Positions 11,107-23,352 of a DNA stretch of 64,000 nucleotides are shown piece by piece. The stretch lies in assembly GCF_002999335.1 (NCBI RefSeq), contig NW_020312093.1, forward strand, positions 40,565 to 104,564. Direction: 5' to 3'. Numbering within the stretch: the stretch's first letter is position 1; each line of letters begins with the position of its first letter. The translations under genes were made by a program, and so were the position numbers. This DNA comes from Cyclospora cayetanensis (lineage: Eukaryota; Apicomplexa; Conoidasida; Eucoccidiorida; Eimeriidae). Below the pieces are notes generated by a model that had not been told where the DNA came from, made no database searches, and saw only the letters and a program-made list of their open reading frames with translations.

Positions 11107-14100
11107 TTATTCCGAAGCAGGAGGAGTATGCATCTTTGTGCTCGAGCGCCCAATATCGTTCGTGAAGGGAGGCCCCCCCTCCTCTGGCTCCTCAGGGGAC
11201 TGCTTTTCTGTCGGATCCTCGATCCGCCTTCCTTCCCCCGCCTGCAGCCTGCGGCGCGTAAAAACACCGAAGGGCCAGAAAACACCACAGATACCACCAC
11301 AAACACGTGAATGAGGGTGCACAGAGCGACCCTCCCGCAAAGCGCTGCTGCTGCTGCTGCTGCTTATCATTATCTCCAAATGTGCGTTGGCAGCAACTTG
11401 CGTGGACTGCTGCGAACCCATGGTGGGGCCGTCATTCGTTTCGCGAGGCGCTTTGCGTCGCCAGTTTTTTGCACCCCAAAGGGTTTGGCACAGGCTCCGT
11501 CAGTTTGCATGCATGCAAATTGACGCGGCACTCTAGCTCGCGAGGCTTGTCTCAAGAGGATTCGTGGTGCAACAAGGCCTCCTCTGACATTAGGGCAAAG
11601 GCTCTCCTTAGCACTGTTCGTTACCTGAGGATTAGAGCCTCGTGTTCTTGCTTGAGTTGTTGACAGTAACAACGCAATCGGTGATGGCGAAGGCCGATCT
11701 CGTAAAGCACCGACGCCAGCAAGCGCTGCTCTCTCCGGCTCTGTTCCGCACCGTCCTCTCTGAAGAGACAAAATCCAGATCCGAAATTCGCTGGCAATCC
11801 ACACGCAGAGCGCACCCCAAGTCTTTCTCTCGAGTTACTACAAGGCGCCCACACCCGCTTGCTGCCCACGAGGAAGGCTGCAGCCCTCAACTGCAGTCTT
11901 TCAAACGCACATGGCCTTCCTGTAGAAGCTAGACTCCCTGTCACGGATTTGCAGCTGCTCTTTCAGAGCATTCAGTGCCCCCTCAGTCTGCTTCTCGAGC
12001 TGCGCCTTCACAAGATCTATCTGCAGCTGCTGCTGCTCCTTGGAGGCAGCCACCTGAGCCTCTGCTGCAGCCAAACGCACCTACGCATGCGCAGCAAGAG
12101 CAGCAAGAGCAGTAGCCCACAAGAAGCACGAGCAGACGCACTTTCAAGGCGTCGCACGTCGGCGGCTGTCTGCTGAGCAGAGCAGCCGCAGCACTAGCAG
12201 CAGGCTCATCGCAAACAGTTGCCTCCCTCCCACCCCGCAGCAGGTCAGACAGTAGAATTTTCTCTAGTACCTTGAGCTCGTCTGCTGCGCTCGTCCCCCT
12301 CGAGTCGTTCTTTGCAAACGCTTCCATCATTTGTTTCGTCAGCTGATCCTTACTCTGCAGCACAAAGCGCAGAGCTCGTTAGGCTTCGACCGCGTTGCAT
12401 GCCTGCCTTTTAAACAGCCCGAGGGCAAAGAGGGTAGCTCGGAAGGCTTTCTCTCACAACGACTTTCCCGTATCTCCCCAGCGCAGCTGGTGTTGCCGCT
12501 GCGAAGTTCACCGCTGGGGAAGGGCATGTCTATGGAGGGTAACTAGCTTCAGGGTAAAAGGACTCATAGCTTATTAGACTTGACTTGTGCAAATCGTGAG
12601 GGGAGGGTGCACACCTCCGTAAGATCCTTGACACTGCTCTGCAGCTCCGCATTTTTAGCTATGAGCTCATTGATTTGCTGCTGGAGCTGCTCCTTGTCTC
12701 CTTCCTTCTCTTGCTGCTTCTGAAGCAACTGCAGCTGCGCAAGAGTGACCCCTTGAGCCTTTTCCAATCTCTTCTTAACGCGTATGGCGTCGTCGAGCTC
12801 GCTCTCCAGCTAAGAACAGGCAGGCACGCAAAGAACACATTTGTCAGAACGGGCTAAAACAAAGTGTACAGACATGCAATTGCATGCAGCACATGCAAAA
12901 GGATGGAGACTCAGGGTAAGAGCTGGCAACAACGGACTTCTGCAACACGCGCTGCTAGAGCCTCCTTATCTTCCGAGGATTTGGCCGCATTAACGACTTT
13001 CGCCTCCCCGGCACTTTTTCTGCATTCGCAGCACAACGGCTCCGAAGGCGAGGAATAAACGGGCGACAAGCTGCCAAACAGTTCGAAAGCCTATGGGCGA
13101 ACTTCCGGCCGTCTCTCGAAGGCGAATACACAGTCTGCCCCCTTGCCGCAAGGCACCAACCCTGCTGCCTACGCGCCAGCGAGGCAGCTGCATGCACATC
13201 TAACCACGCGGCTGCGCTGCGCGTACGGAAGGCCCTTGCATGCACGAAGAATCAGCGCGCTAACTGCCTCGCAACCTGCATATCGAAAAACTGCTGGCTA
13301 CCACTCTGCGAGCACCGTGCGTGCTGACCTGGCCTTCTCGAGCTCCTGCTGTAAAGCCTCGATCTCGAATGTCTTCGCGTCGAATTCAGCCTCCTTTCGC
13401 ACCAAGGTAAGCTGCGCAACTTCCCTGCAGCGCACAAACAAACGCACAACCATACACAAACACACAAACAAACATACACACATGTTACACATGTATGTAT
13501 GTATATACATATAGGTCCTCACTCCAAGCTTCTCTAAGGCCCCGCCGCAGTGGAGCATGGGCTAGCTGCCTAGGAAGGAGCAAAGCAAGACATGGCGTTG
13601 CATGCATGCCCGCTCAAAATAAGGCTTGCCAAAGGCGCATCCTGCGGTCCTGCTGAGGCGTGGCTCCTAACCCCCTTTAGACAGCTCTCCCACAGACTCC
13701 CCGATCGAACGCCCTACTAAGCAGCTCTGCAGTGTCAAGTGGAGACGTTTCGCATACGCTTTCTTTTCTGCAGCCTTGACTTTAGATTCCAGTTCTTTCT
13801 TTTGCGTCTGCAAGGCCTCGCCAAGCGCTCGCGCCTCCACCAATTTCTCTTCGATATCTACGCGCAGACACCAATACAAACGCCACCTTTGCACAGACCC
13901 TGAACCTCGAGCAGGGAATGGGAGCAGCTTTTGAGGCTTTTAAACCCGACTGCCCACCCTCCCTTTCACTCCGCCGTGCAGCTGTTTACAGGCCAGAGTG
14001 CGAGGCGGGGATGGTACGCCTTGCGCTTTGCGCTGCAGAGAGGAAGAGAGAGAGGCAGAGAGAGAGAAAGGACCAGCTGACAAAGCACACGATCGAATTC

Positions 14101-17019
14101 GAGGCGAACTGCGCGCAGCGCCCTGCTGATTTGCAGTTCGCATGCTGCAGCCTACCCGCAGCTTTTTCCTTGTACAGCTCCACCGACTTTTTGAGAGCGG
14201 TGGCTTCTCCAGGGTCCGGACTGGCGTCAATCAGTTTCTCCAGATTTGCCTAGGCGGCGCAGCACGTGCAGAGAGAATTAGAGCGCGGGCTAAAAGGCGC
14301 TAGCCAGCTAGCTGACGCCGCGCGTGCAGCAAGGCACTGAGAAAGCGACGCGAGCAAGGCAGGCAGCGAGCTAGACAGCAGGCAAAGCGCCAGCAACGCC
14401 TGATTTCCCCAGATAAAATATGCTTCACAGCTTCACACCCCATCGGAACGTGGAGCTTGCACGCTGCGAAAAGGGGCAGTTGCTGCTCGCAGCTTCCGCG
14501 CAAGCTTCCCTGGCTAGCAGGGTGGCTTCTTAGAGTGTATTTTTTCTCTCCGAGAACAGCAGAGCACCCACCTTGTTCTGTTGCTCGAGCCTCGCGACGG
14601 CCTCCTTGAGCTCCGGAATTTCCTTCAGTTTGTTTTTATACGTTTCCACCTGCACCTCCAGTGCTTGGGCCCTGCGAGACTCTGACTTCGCCATCTCGAG
14701 CTCATCCTGCAGCCTGTATTCACGGAAGCCACAGGCAGCCGCGAAGGCGGCAAGCCTACTTGATCTCCGCAGTCAAGGCTCTAGGGTTTAGCCGGAGGAG
14801 CGTGAAGATCTCAAACAGCCAAGCGGCGGAGCATGCGCGTCTAGGGGCAAAAAAAGGGTCTCTAAACTAGGCTCTCCTTGTGTTCAGGAATCGCTTAGGC
14901 AGATCGCAGCGTGACAGACGCTCGACGCCTCTCAAAGGCGGCAACAGCGTGGTCGGCGGCGTCTCACTCGTTGACGCGCTGCTTCAGCTTTTCGTCAAGT
15001 TTCTTTTTTTCCTTCTTTTCTGTCTGCACGCAACAAACGGCGAGCACCACGTCTCGACGCTGAGTGCTGCCTTCGCGCAGGGGCAGAACCCCGCGCGTTT
15101 TGCGGCCTCCCAGCAAGCGGTTACAAGAAGAAGAAAGGACAAGACACCCACTTCGAGCTCCGCCTTAAGCTTGGTGATCGTCTTCTCAAGCTCGTCGGCT
15201 TGAGTCACGAACTCCTTCTGAACGCAGAAAGACGCAGACAGAGCAACTCCCGCAGAAACGTGAAAAGCCCCTTTTGGACGGACTGCCAGATCCGCCTTGT
15301 CGCAAAGCCTCTGAGAGACCACCCCTTGAGCCGCACAGCTTTCGCCTGAGCGTCTCAGCTCACCACAAGACTGTCTTTCTTGCGTTCAAGCTGAATCTCT
15401 AGCGTCATGCGCTTGTTCTTCTCCTGCTCTCTGTCCTGCTCGGTGCGCTTGAGCCTGTCTAGAAGGGCTTCCCTCTGCGTCTCGCTGTCGGCCAGTTGCG
15501 CCTTCGCTGCAGCCAGTTGATCCTTCAGTGCCGCTACTTGCGCGTTCAGCCGCTGCGCCAGAGGCCCCCCCCCCCCTCTTTCTCCCTCGCCGTCGTCATG
15601 CCCAGAGGGATGCGCGGAAGATCCCCAGCTCTTTGACAGCGCAGCAACCTCCGGGAAAGCCTTCGAATCGTCCTGCGCAGACGCGTGACTCACCACCCAC
15701 TCTCGAGCGCCATTCAAGGCCACCCCCCTTGTATTGACAGCAAAGAGACAAGACAGCGAAGCCTGCCGCCACTGCATCAATTAAAGTAGGCGGCTAGCCG
15801 CGGAAGGCGAGCGGCTGCTGCTGCTGGGCCGCTGTCAGCGCGGCGTTGGCTTTTCCGCAAAGACAAAACTCATGTACACACAGGCAGCAACTCCGCGAGC
15901 GGGGGTTCCTGCCTGTACACCTGCAGCGGGTAGCAGTGCAGCGAGCTAGGCTTCTCTTAGAGCCCGTGACTGACATCGTCCGCATAAAACTGAATGACGC
16001 GTTGGATGACGGTCTGCGAGGTCTCGCTAAGCTGCATGAAGCGGGCGACGACTTCTTGGCATTCGCTCTGAATCGAAATGAGCAGGATGAATTCGTAGAG
16101 CTTCAACACCTGCACAGGAGACACAACAACAAAACCCCCCCACACACATACATACACATACACATCATCGCAAACCACAACCCTGGCCCTCTCTTTGCGC
16201 ACTGAAAAGCCCCGCCTAATGATCCAGCCAACCTCCGCAAACACGAATCTCGCCATCACAAAAAAACGCAAGATCTTAATGCACTTGTCTTGAACCCTTG
16301 CCCATGAAACCCTTCAGGAGGAAGGCGTTGCTCAGAGTGCAGGGAAGCATTGTTTAGAAAGGCGCTGCGCTTGCACGGTATTTATCCTGTGAGCCGGCTC
16401 TAATTCAAGCGCAGAAGGCGCATATGCTTTTTCCGTTTACGAAGAAGGGTGGCGGGGTCTCTTCTCCATCGAGGAAGACGCTAAATGTGTTGCAAAACGC
16501 TGGTCAGGCCGGGCACTGCGGCAGCAGCGAGAAGCTTACCAGTGAGGAGTTGCCGTTCAGCAACTCTGGGATGTGTGCCTTAAGGACATCGAAATCTGAT
16601 TGAAACTTGTTCTCCAAGAATTCGTTCATGTAGTAGAGCATGTTCTCTACCGCCGCCTGCAGGCACCACGGGCGCATACACCGTGGGAATGCGGTTAAGA
16701 AAAGTGCCGGATGTGTGTTCAGAAATGCGGGCATTCAAGTTGGAGCTGCGAAGGCCGGGTCCTTCTCATGGAAGGAAGGCGTGTGCAAGTTTAGGCGATG
16801 CATGCATGCAGTCCATACCTGCGGAGATTCACACTCCGTCGGGTGCATGGATTGGTCAAACCACGCGGGGTAGATCTTATTTAGCGCTTCCCAGATGACT
16901 TCTGCATCTCCTGCAGCTTTGATGCTTTGTGGCGGCTTTGATACGAGGAAGCATTTGCCTGTCAGATCCAGCAGGGTGTCTTCATCCAAGAACGGCAAAG
17001 GAGTGAAGTACGAGGCCAT
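11107..17019 (-). CDS. HOOK: HOOK-family dynein/vesicle adaptor
   Basis: HOOK proteins link vesicles to microtubule motors with the partners FTS and FHIP; in Toxoplasma HOOK acts in apical microneme trafficking. The ATG is at 17019 (MASYFTPLPFLDEDTLLDLT). The N-terminal HOOK/CH-like domain spans the first exons (17019-16819, 16656-16540, from 16109), with EVIWEALNKIYPAWFDQSM, NMLYYMNEFLENKFQSDFD and VLKLYEFILLISIQSECQEV. About ten short coiled-coil exons follow down to about 11940, rich in E/Q/L/K heptads (e.g. RLNAQVAALKDQLAAAKAQL). A conserved tail segment, RREQRLLASVLYEIGLR, recalls the C-terminal block of animal HOOKs. The last exon, 11248-11107, joins in phase 2 from the donor at 11625 and ends MHTPPASE. 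Small coiled-coil exon borders are approximate. The order of globular domain then coiled coil, plus the matching HOOK motifs, makes the family call firm. Confidence 0.85.
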
Positions 17020-17358
17020 CTTTGCGGTGTGAAGTTGCGATCTTGGGGTTTATTGGGAATTTCGGGGCTTGGCACGCATAGTTAAAAATTGTGCGCACGT
17101 TATGATGACCCTTTGGGGGGGGAGAGAGAACGAAAGGGGGGAGAGAGAGGCCCCTCTTAGGGTTGTGTCGAGGTGGGAGGGAGCGGCTCGTGAAAACAGA
17201 GAAAAGTACGGGCGGCAGGAACAGCCTGCACTCCCAATGAAGACAAGAAGGCGTGCACATGCACCGCAGCCGCCTTCGTATGCAGAGCTGTACGATTCAA
17301 CTGCAGGAACTCAACGGCGTCGCGTTCGCTGAGGACCCCTTCATGAAGAAAAGGAGCT

Positions 17359-17892
17359 CTATCCAGCTCTGCAGGCGGCAAGCAAGGCCTCGAGGGCCCC
17401 AAATGACTCTCTCCCTCTGTAAAATCAGTGTTTAGGCGCGCTTGCTCGGCAAACTGCGTACTAATCGCTCAATGCGCAGCCGTCATGCTTGCGGCTTGCC
17501 GGCTGTGGCACTCCGGGGAAACAGCATTAGCGGGAGTTGTCTGCGTTCGAACAAGCGAAAAAGAGAATGATGAAAACAATATCGGGAAATTTCACTCGTT
17601 AGTCCCTCGTCCTCCCCGAGGGCTCATACAGCTACTGCACACCGACAGCGGCAACAGCACAAAAAGGGCTGCGGTGGGCAGAGCTGCCCTGAGTACCGAC
17701 AAATACTCACAAGGGCCCCCCATCGTACCATTTTTCTTCTTTCTCTTGTTTGATTGCGCAAAAGGGGACGCGCACAGTCTCCGTTGTTGCCTCGATTGCC
17801 TCGTCTACGGATGCGGAGGGAGGCCTCGATCGCCTGCGCCTCGCGCTTGTGTCCTCCATCTCACGTCTGTACGGCCCCTTCGTCATCAACAA
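17359..17892 (-). CDS. 3' end of an unrecognised small gene
   Basis: An open stretch containing SVDEAIEATTETVRVPFCAI and KQEKEEKWYDGGP ends at a consensus donor (GTGAGT, exon end 17711). Joining it in phase 2 to an acceptor at 17417 gives LGRESFGALEALLAACRAG and a stop at 17359. The phase match and coherent C-terminus favour a real gene. The 5' exons, probably between 17.9 and 19.2 kb, were not resolved. It lies between HOOK and AP-4 mu on the same strand. The protein family is unknown. Confidence 0.4.
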
Positions 17893-19243
17893 ATCATTGC
17901 CGCCACGGAGGCAGCAGCGCCTTCAAGTGGCTCAAGCCACGAACCAGCATGCGCGCGTTTTTTCTAGGGCCCGTGTGAGCAGTGTCTGTGACCTCTGCGC
18001 AACGCCGAACACCCCTTCCTCTTCATGATCTTTCTGACCAGAACGCGCTCTGCTGCTGAAATACCGCAGCAAGCAAATCGCAGTGGCTTGCTCACGCCCA
18101 CTGGGAGTTGGTTGGAGCGCCGCAAGACGACGGCAGAAACACATCCTGGCTGGCGGGACGCAGGCAGGCACAGACATAAGCTTTTTGCACAGGTAGAAGC
18201 AGGCACACCGAATGTGCAGACTGCCGCAAGAGACGGTACAGACACGGCATGAAAAAAAGGGGGAAGACCCATAGCAAGAAGCGGTGAGACAAGGAGACCA
18301 CTGCGCGCCCTTGAAAACTCAGCACGAGGAGCATCTCACTCGGGTGGCGTTTTACCTGGGAGCGCCATAAACCGCTTCGCCGTTGAAACGTTAGGCGCTC
18401 TTTTTGTTTGTCCTCTACCGCTGACTGAGGTTACCGGTTTTGCACGGACACATATAGCTAGAGCGTTCGTTGTTGCGACCTGAAATAGCTCCTTTTCTAC
18501 GTGGCAGCACTTTGAATCTCCGGTTCGCCCCTGCCTGCTTGCCGTATCGCTTTTTTGGGTGCACTCTCCGTTGCGTTTCTCCAGTGTGTAGGTCTGGCGA
18601 TGACTAGGGCTCCGTGATTGCCATTTCAAAAGCCCCCACTTGGTATCTGGGGAGAAGGGGCGCTCGTGCGAAAGGCTCACGTGCCTTCCGCCTTGCACAC
18701 GGCCCTTCCGCCGAGAGCGCGCCTAAACAAAGGGCATGGGTGTAGTGCAATGCGAGCAGTGGAACACTGCGGGAGGCAGCGCGGGAAAGGCGGAAAGGGA
18801 AACGGTAGGGCAGTCCGCTACAGTGCGTCTTCGGAACAAGAAGGGGCAGCAGCAGTTTCTAGCGTTGCTCTGCTGCCCTCGCGCGCATCCACCGTGCCCT
18901 TTTATGTGCACGAGCGAGAGAGCGAATAAGGGACAGATGGCCCCCCAGCGGCCAGTGATGCAAAGGCACCCGAGACATGGGCTGCGAAAATGCGACATGT
19001 CTAAGCAGCTGTGTTAGGCCTTTTTAAGGAGGCGCTTGGTTGCCCCTCTAGAGAGCGACCCTTCCCCGCGAAAAGAGGGGAAGGAAGGGCATAACGGAAT
19101 GCAGGGTGCGAAGGCGTCGCCTAAAAGGGACGGGCGGATCCGTGTACGGGTATGTGTGAATGCATCTGTGTTCCATGCACACGGCGGGCCCCCAAACGGC
19201 GGCACACGGGGAGATCGATGTATTAAAAAGCAGAAAGAAAACA
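17893..19243. other. Unresolved interval, possible 5' exons
   Basis: The interval holds only short ORFs on both strands without domains. It may contain the 5' exons of the small minus-strand gene ending at 17359, for example a segment near 17.95-18.03 kb reading HEEEGVFGVAQRSQTLLTRA. It also holds the 3' flank of AP-4 mu. Confidence 0.35.
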
Positions 19244-22200
19244 TCAAAACCTGCAGACGTATGACGAGGATTGGGTAACGTAACGCACCCAGCGAAAGGG
19301 ATTAAACGCCCCGTCCCTCTCCGCCACCCGCAGATACCTAACCTGCAGCGGGCAGAGCAGCAGAGACGCAAAACGGCGAGGTTTATTTTAGAGTGCCGCT
19401 GCCCGAGCCGCGGGGTGGCTATACACCCCAGGGGGCACCGTGTCGAGGCGGGGCTGAAGAAAAGATGGTGTAAAGATGCGGTATGAAATACGCCCAGAGA
19501 GACACAGACACGTCCGAAGACAAAAAGACACGTCCAGAAACAGATATCCTCTCCCCCATGCCTAGCCCGCGCATTGCGACGAAGCTGAACGGCGGCCTGC
19601 CCTCTCACGCATGAGGCTTCAGCGCGTGTGGCCGCATTGCATGCACCACCCACCTGAAGGCTGGATACGTTGTACATCGGAATTTCGAAGCCTAAAGTAG
19701 CGGGCCCATACTCCGAGCGCAAGGGGGGGGGCAAGGCAGGATTGAGTGTCACACGCACCCGAAAACTCAGCTCGCAGCCACCCTGAGGGGAGAACAGCCA
19801 TCCCGACAAAACCAAGGTGGAAAGCAATCCTTATCTATTGACTCTTTCTGATCGTCCATAGATATATACATGTGATATACATAATATATGTATATGTGTC
19901 AAATGTGACACGCATTTTTAATGAGCCAGGCTTGCACTGACAAACACACGACTACATACACACACACAACTACACACGAGGGGGACCCTTCCTCGCTGTC
20001 CATCGTCTACAGCCGGCTGCTCTCTCTGTGGCTGCGAGACCTTCTTCTGCAAGCAGCTCTCTCGTGCCTCCTAAAGCCACACTTCTCCGCCTCAGTCTAT
20101 GCGCTCTCTCGCGCGCTTCCACATTCGCACCATGACCTGCTGGCTAGGCTACACTGATGGCGTCTTTGTGCTGATGCCTCTCGTCCTCTAAGAACACCCC
20201 AACTCTCCTGGCGGCCTTCCTACACCCCGTCTCCATCCCCCACTCTTGGAGTGCACAGAAACGGCAAGCGGGATAGTGCTGCACCCCATCGCCCTCCCCT
20301 TGAACAGGCTCTCGACTGCCCTTACCTGAAACTTTTTAATGAGCCAGTGGATTCGGTGCTCGGCTGCAATGAACTCCATACCCTAAATCAAACGAACGCA
20401 GGCAGCGAGCTTGAGTGCAGCGGTGTTTGTGCCTCTGCCGAGGCACAAACACCCACAAAAACCATCGAGGCCTTGCAGGCGGAGTGAGCAGGCAGGCTCG
20501 GAGGGGAGGAGCGTTTAGGGGCACAAGGGGTCGAGCAGCCTATGCTAGCAGCAGAGGCTTGAAAATAGGTATATTTGGATTGCGTGCATGGCAGAGAGAG
20601 GCCAAGAGCGACAGAAACCAGAATGTGCGCTGCTTCCAGCGCAACTTGCAAGCGCTACGCTTGGGAAAGGACCTCCAAGCCACCCTTCACTACAGAATAC
20701 GCCCCCCTACATGCATGCGCAGGTGAACAATGCATGCATGCATGTTTGGACGCCTGAAAAAGCACTCATGCATAGGGACACATTTGTATGCTACTGCTTA
20801 CTTGGGCAGCAACTGGTGGCATCGACTCCAGAGCCACGGAAGTCGTGGCTTTTGGCAGGGATACAGAGACAGAGACATTCGCGGCACAGGACTGCTCGGG
20901 GAGATCGGCGCGGATTCGCAGTATCACGTCTACCTGTGAAAAAAAAGATGCAAACATGCCGACAGAAATGGAAAGAGCTTCCTCTACCCGGTCGAGTCTT
21001 TCTTCTTGGAGATGATGCGCAAACGCCTCGCGGAGAGTAACGCTGTGAAAGGGCAGCCTCGCTGCGCTACCCTTGCCCTTCTCCCCCCCCAACACATACA
21101 CACATATATTAGGCACACACGGGGGCTCCCGAAGCGCTACTACCACCACGCCTCGGCGGGGAGCCGACAACAGAAAGATATCTACCACAACGCATCATCC
21201 TGGAAGAACCTTCCAAAGCCCCCTCCTACCTTGCCGTTGCCAAGCTCCTCAACGGTGGGAAGAACCCTAAAAGGCACATGGCTAACAGAGACGGCTCTGT
21301 AGTTCAAAAGGACGAACTCGCCATCGGGAGGTCGAAATGTGAGAAGGCGCTGAGATTCGAAGAGCGCCAAGTCCACACATTCGTGGAAGTTGCACGAATC
21401 CGTACAGAGGGCGCCACCCTCACTAAGGCCTGAAGCATGCACCGACACTTTTTCCGCCCCCCTTTGGTGCTCTCTGCTTCGCATGCGGCGGCTTTGCTCA
21501 ACCCCAGGAAAGTACCATCGAACACAAAGGTCTCTGAGGAAAGTGTTGAGCGCTCTCCTCCCTTCCCCCTCCCGCACTAAGGCCTTTCCTCCGTGTGCCC
21601 CTTCCCCTTTGCGCGTGCTTCCTCGCCGCCTCGACTCGAGGCAGCGCGCACGTGGCTCTCACCGCTGCTGCCAATACTCAGCTGGTCCGAAAGGGCGAGC
21701 TTCATGAGAGGCGGGGTATCCAGGTAAGACTTCATCTGAATGCACCCGTCAAGGGATGCATGCAGCACTCTGCCGTCTCTCGAGAGAACGGCAGACAGCC
21801 GCTCGATCACGTCCACGAAGATCTCGCTGCGACGTCTCGCAGCCGCTGCTGCCGCGCTGCTGCTGCCGCTCCCTGCGGCAGCAGAAACAGCCACAGGCCT
21901 GCGGCTAGCCGTAGATGGCATAGTCTTGGGGCTGGTACTCACGAAGGAAGGCAGCGAGACGGGCTGCAACCGCACACGCACCAGCCGCATGCAGAGCCAC
22001 AGCCCCAGCCGTAGCAGACAGCTGCGCGGACAGCCGCGCATGCATCATTGCAAGGAGGCCGCTCGTCAGCAAAGATCGCCGTGTGCGCCATACTGCCTTA
22101 ACAGTTCAGACTGAACGTGGCCACGCTACAGACCGGGTGTTGGTGCCTCTAAATATATACATATATATATATATACATATATATACATATGTATACATAT

Positions 22201-23352
22201 ACATATATATACATATACATATATATACATATACATATATATACATATACATATATATACATATACATATATATACATATACATATATATACATATACAT
22301 ATATATACATATACATATATATACATATACATATATATACATATACATATATATACATATACATATATATACATATACATATATATACATATACATATAT
22401 ATACATATACATATATATATACATATACATATATATACATATTGTTACCGGAGTTTTTGGAGGCTGTGGCTCTATAAGGACTGCCTCCGAATGAATCGCC
22501 GATTTGAGGCTCTCTGTGGCCGACTGCTGTGGGTATCCGCAGTCGCACACTTCGTCAAGCAGCTCGTAGATCAGCACAAAGTTGCGACGCACAACTTCCT
22601 CGCTCAACACGCCGCAAAAATCCTGAGCAGCCGAAAAATCGCACCTAGATATTCTTGAACTCCGGCCTAGCTGCTCCCTCGCGGCACCACTTTTTTGAAT
22701 CATGAATTTGCAACACGAGTTGCAGTGTCTGTCCGTTCATACGCCCCTTCGAAGGCCTCTATCTGCAGGCCTTTCTGCAGATGCGCCGGGATTCGCGAAA
22801 CAGCGGCCCTTTCACATGACTAGGCAGCACCAACTACGAGGGAGACACGGAGCCAGCGGTGAGAGTACGAATCTGATAGGCGAGAGGCAGGCTGTCGGAT
22901 GAGAGAGCGAGGTTCAGGTGAGGACCTTAAGACTGAGATTTGCAACGTTTTTCCAGGAAACTGCGTAGGACGTGGGTGGGTGGTCTGTAAACTGTACAGT
23001 GCAGTGTGCAGTGCAAGGGTGCGACCTTGATGGCTTTGACGATCCTGAGGAGCACCTCGATCAAAAGGGATGGCGAAGGGTTCTGCTGCGTAACCAGCAC
23101 AAATAAGAGGCCGCTGCGCCGTAGGAATGCAAAAGAGAGGCCCCCCACGGTGAAGACAGGGGGCGCCTCGCTGCCCGCTGCGACTGTTGGCGAGCCATCG
23201 CTGGTGGCTGAGACTTCCTGCTGTTGCTGCTGACCCCAAAATCGAACCTTCCTGAGAAATATCTCCGCTGCGCCTCGAGGAACGTCCCGTCTGAAGTCGC
23301 GACTAATCAGGCAGTCTCCCCGGGGGGAGAGAATAAACACTTGGCTTAACAT
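19244..23352 (-). CDS. AP4M1: Adaptor complex medium (mu) subunit, AP-4 type
   Basis: Mu subunits bind tyrosine-type sorting signals in cargo tails at the TGN or endosomes. The start ATG at 23352 gives [20 protein letters not shown] and [12 protein letters not shown], the longin-like N-domain; the KV(R/K)FW motif is typical of AP-4 mu. It continues with [20 protein letters not shown], then (from 22622) [20 protein letters not shown] and [12 protein letters not shown]. The mu-homology domain follows: [103 protein letters not shown] and [18 protein letters not shown]. The last exon, 19342-19244, adds [13 protein letters not shown] and [17 protein letters not shown] before TGA. About eight exons; the joins checked at 20326, 19654 and 19342 are phase 0. 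Intron 2 holds a long TATACATA microsatellite. The mu call is near certain, and the AP-4 type is likely. Confidence 0.92.
20422..20453. repeat. 14-bp perfect inverted repeat, 4-nt loop
   Basis: Bases 20422-20435 are exactly complementary to 20440-20453 around the loop TGCC. It lies in the AP-4 mu intron between the [10 protein letters not shown] exon and the [11 protein letters not shown] exon. It has the same architecture as the inverted repeats at 2350, 38255 and 39553. Confidence 0.9.
22151..22442. repeat. TATACATA-type microsatellite/minisatellite, ~290 bp
   Basis: A nearly pure array whose repeating unit is the 16-mer ATATATACATATACAT, with a few irregular units at both ends. It is intronic in AP-4 mu, directly after the GTAACA donor at about 22445. 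It has a long open reading frame on both strands (Tyr/Ile/His or Met/Cys/Val) only because the unit lacks stops, so those ORFs are not genes. Confidence 0.95.

Noticed and set aside
22083..22703. Long ORFs on both strands (Tyr-Ile-His and Met-Tyr-Val repeats)
   Set aside because: They come from a stop-free TATACATA microsatellite in an intron of AP-4 mu, so they are not genes.
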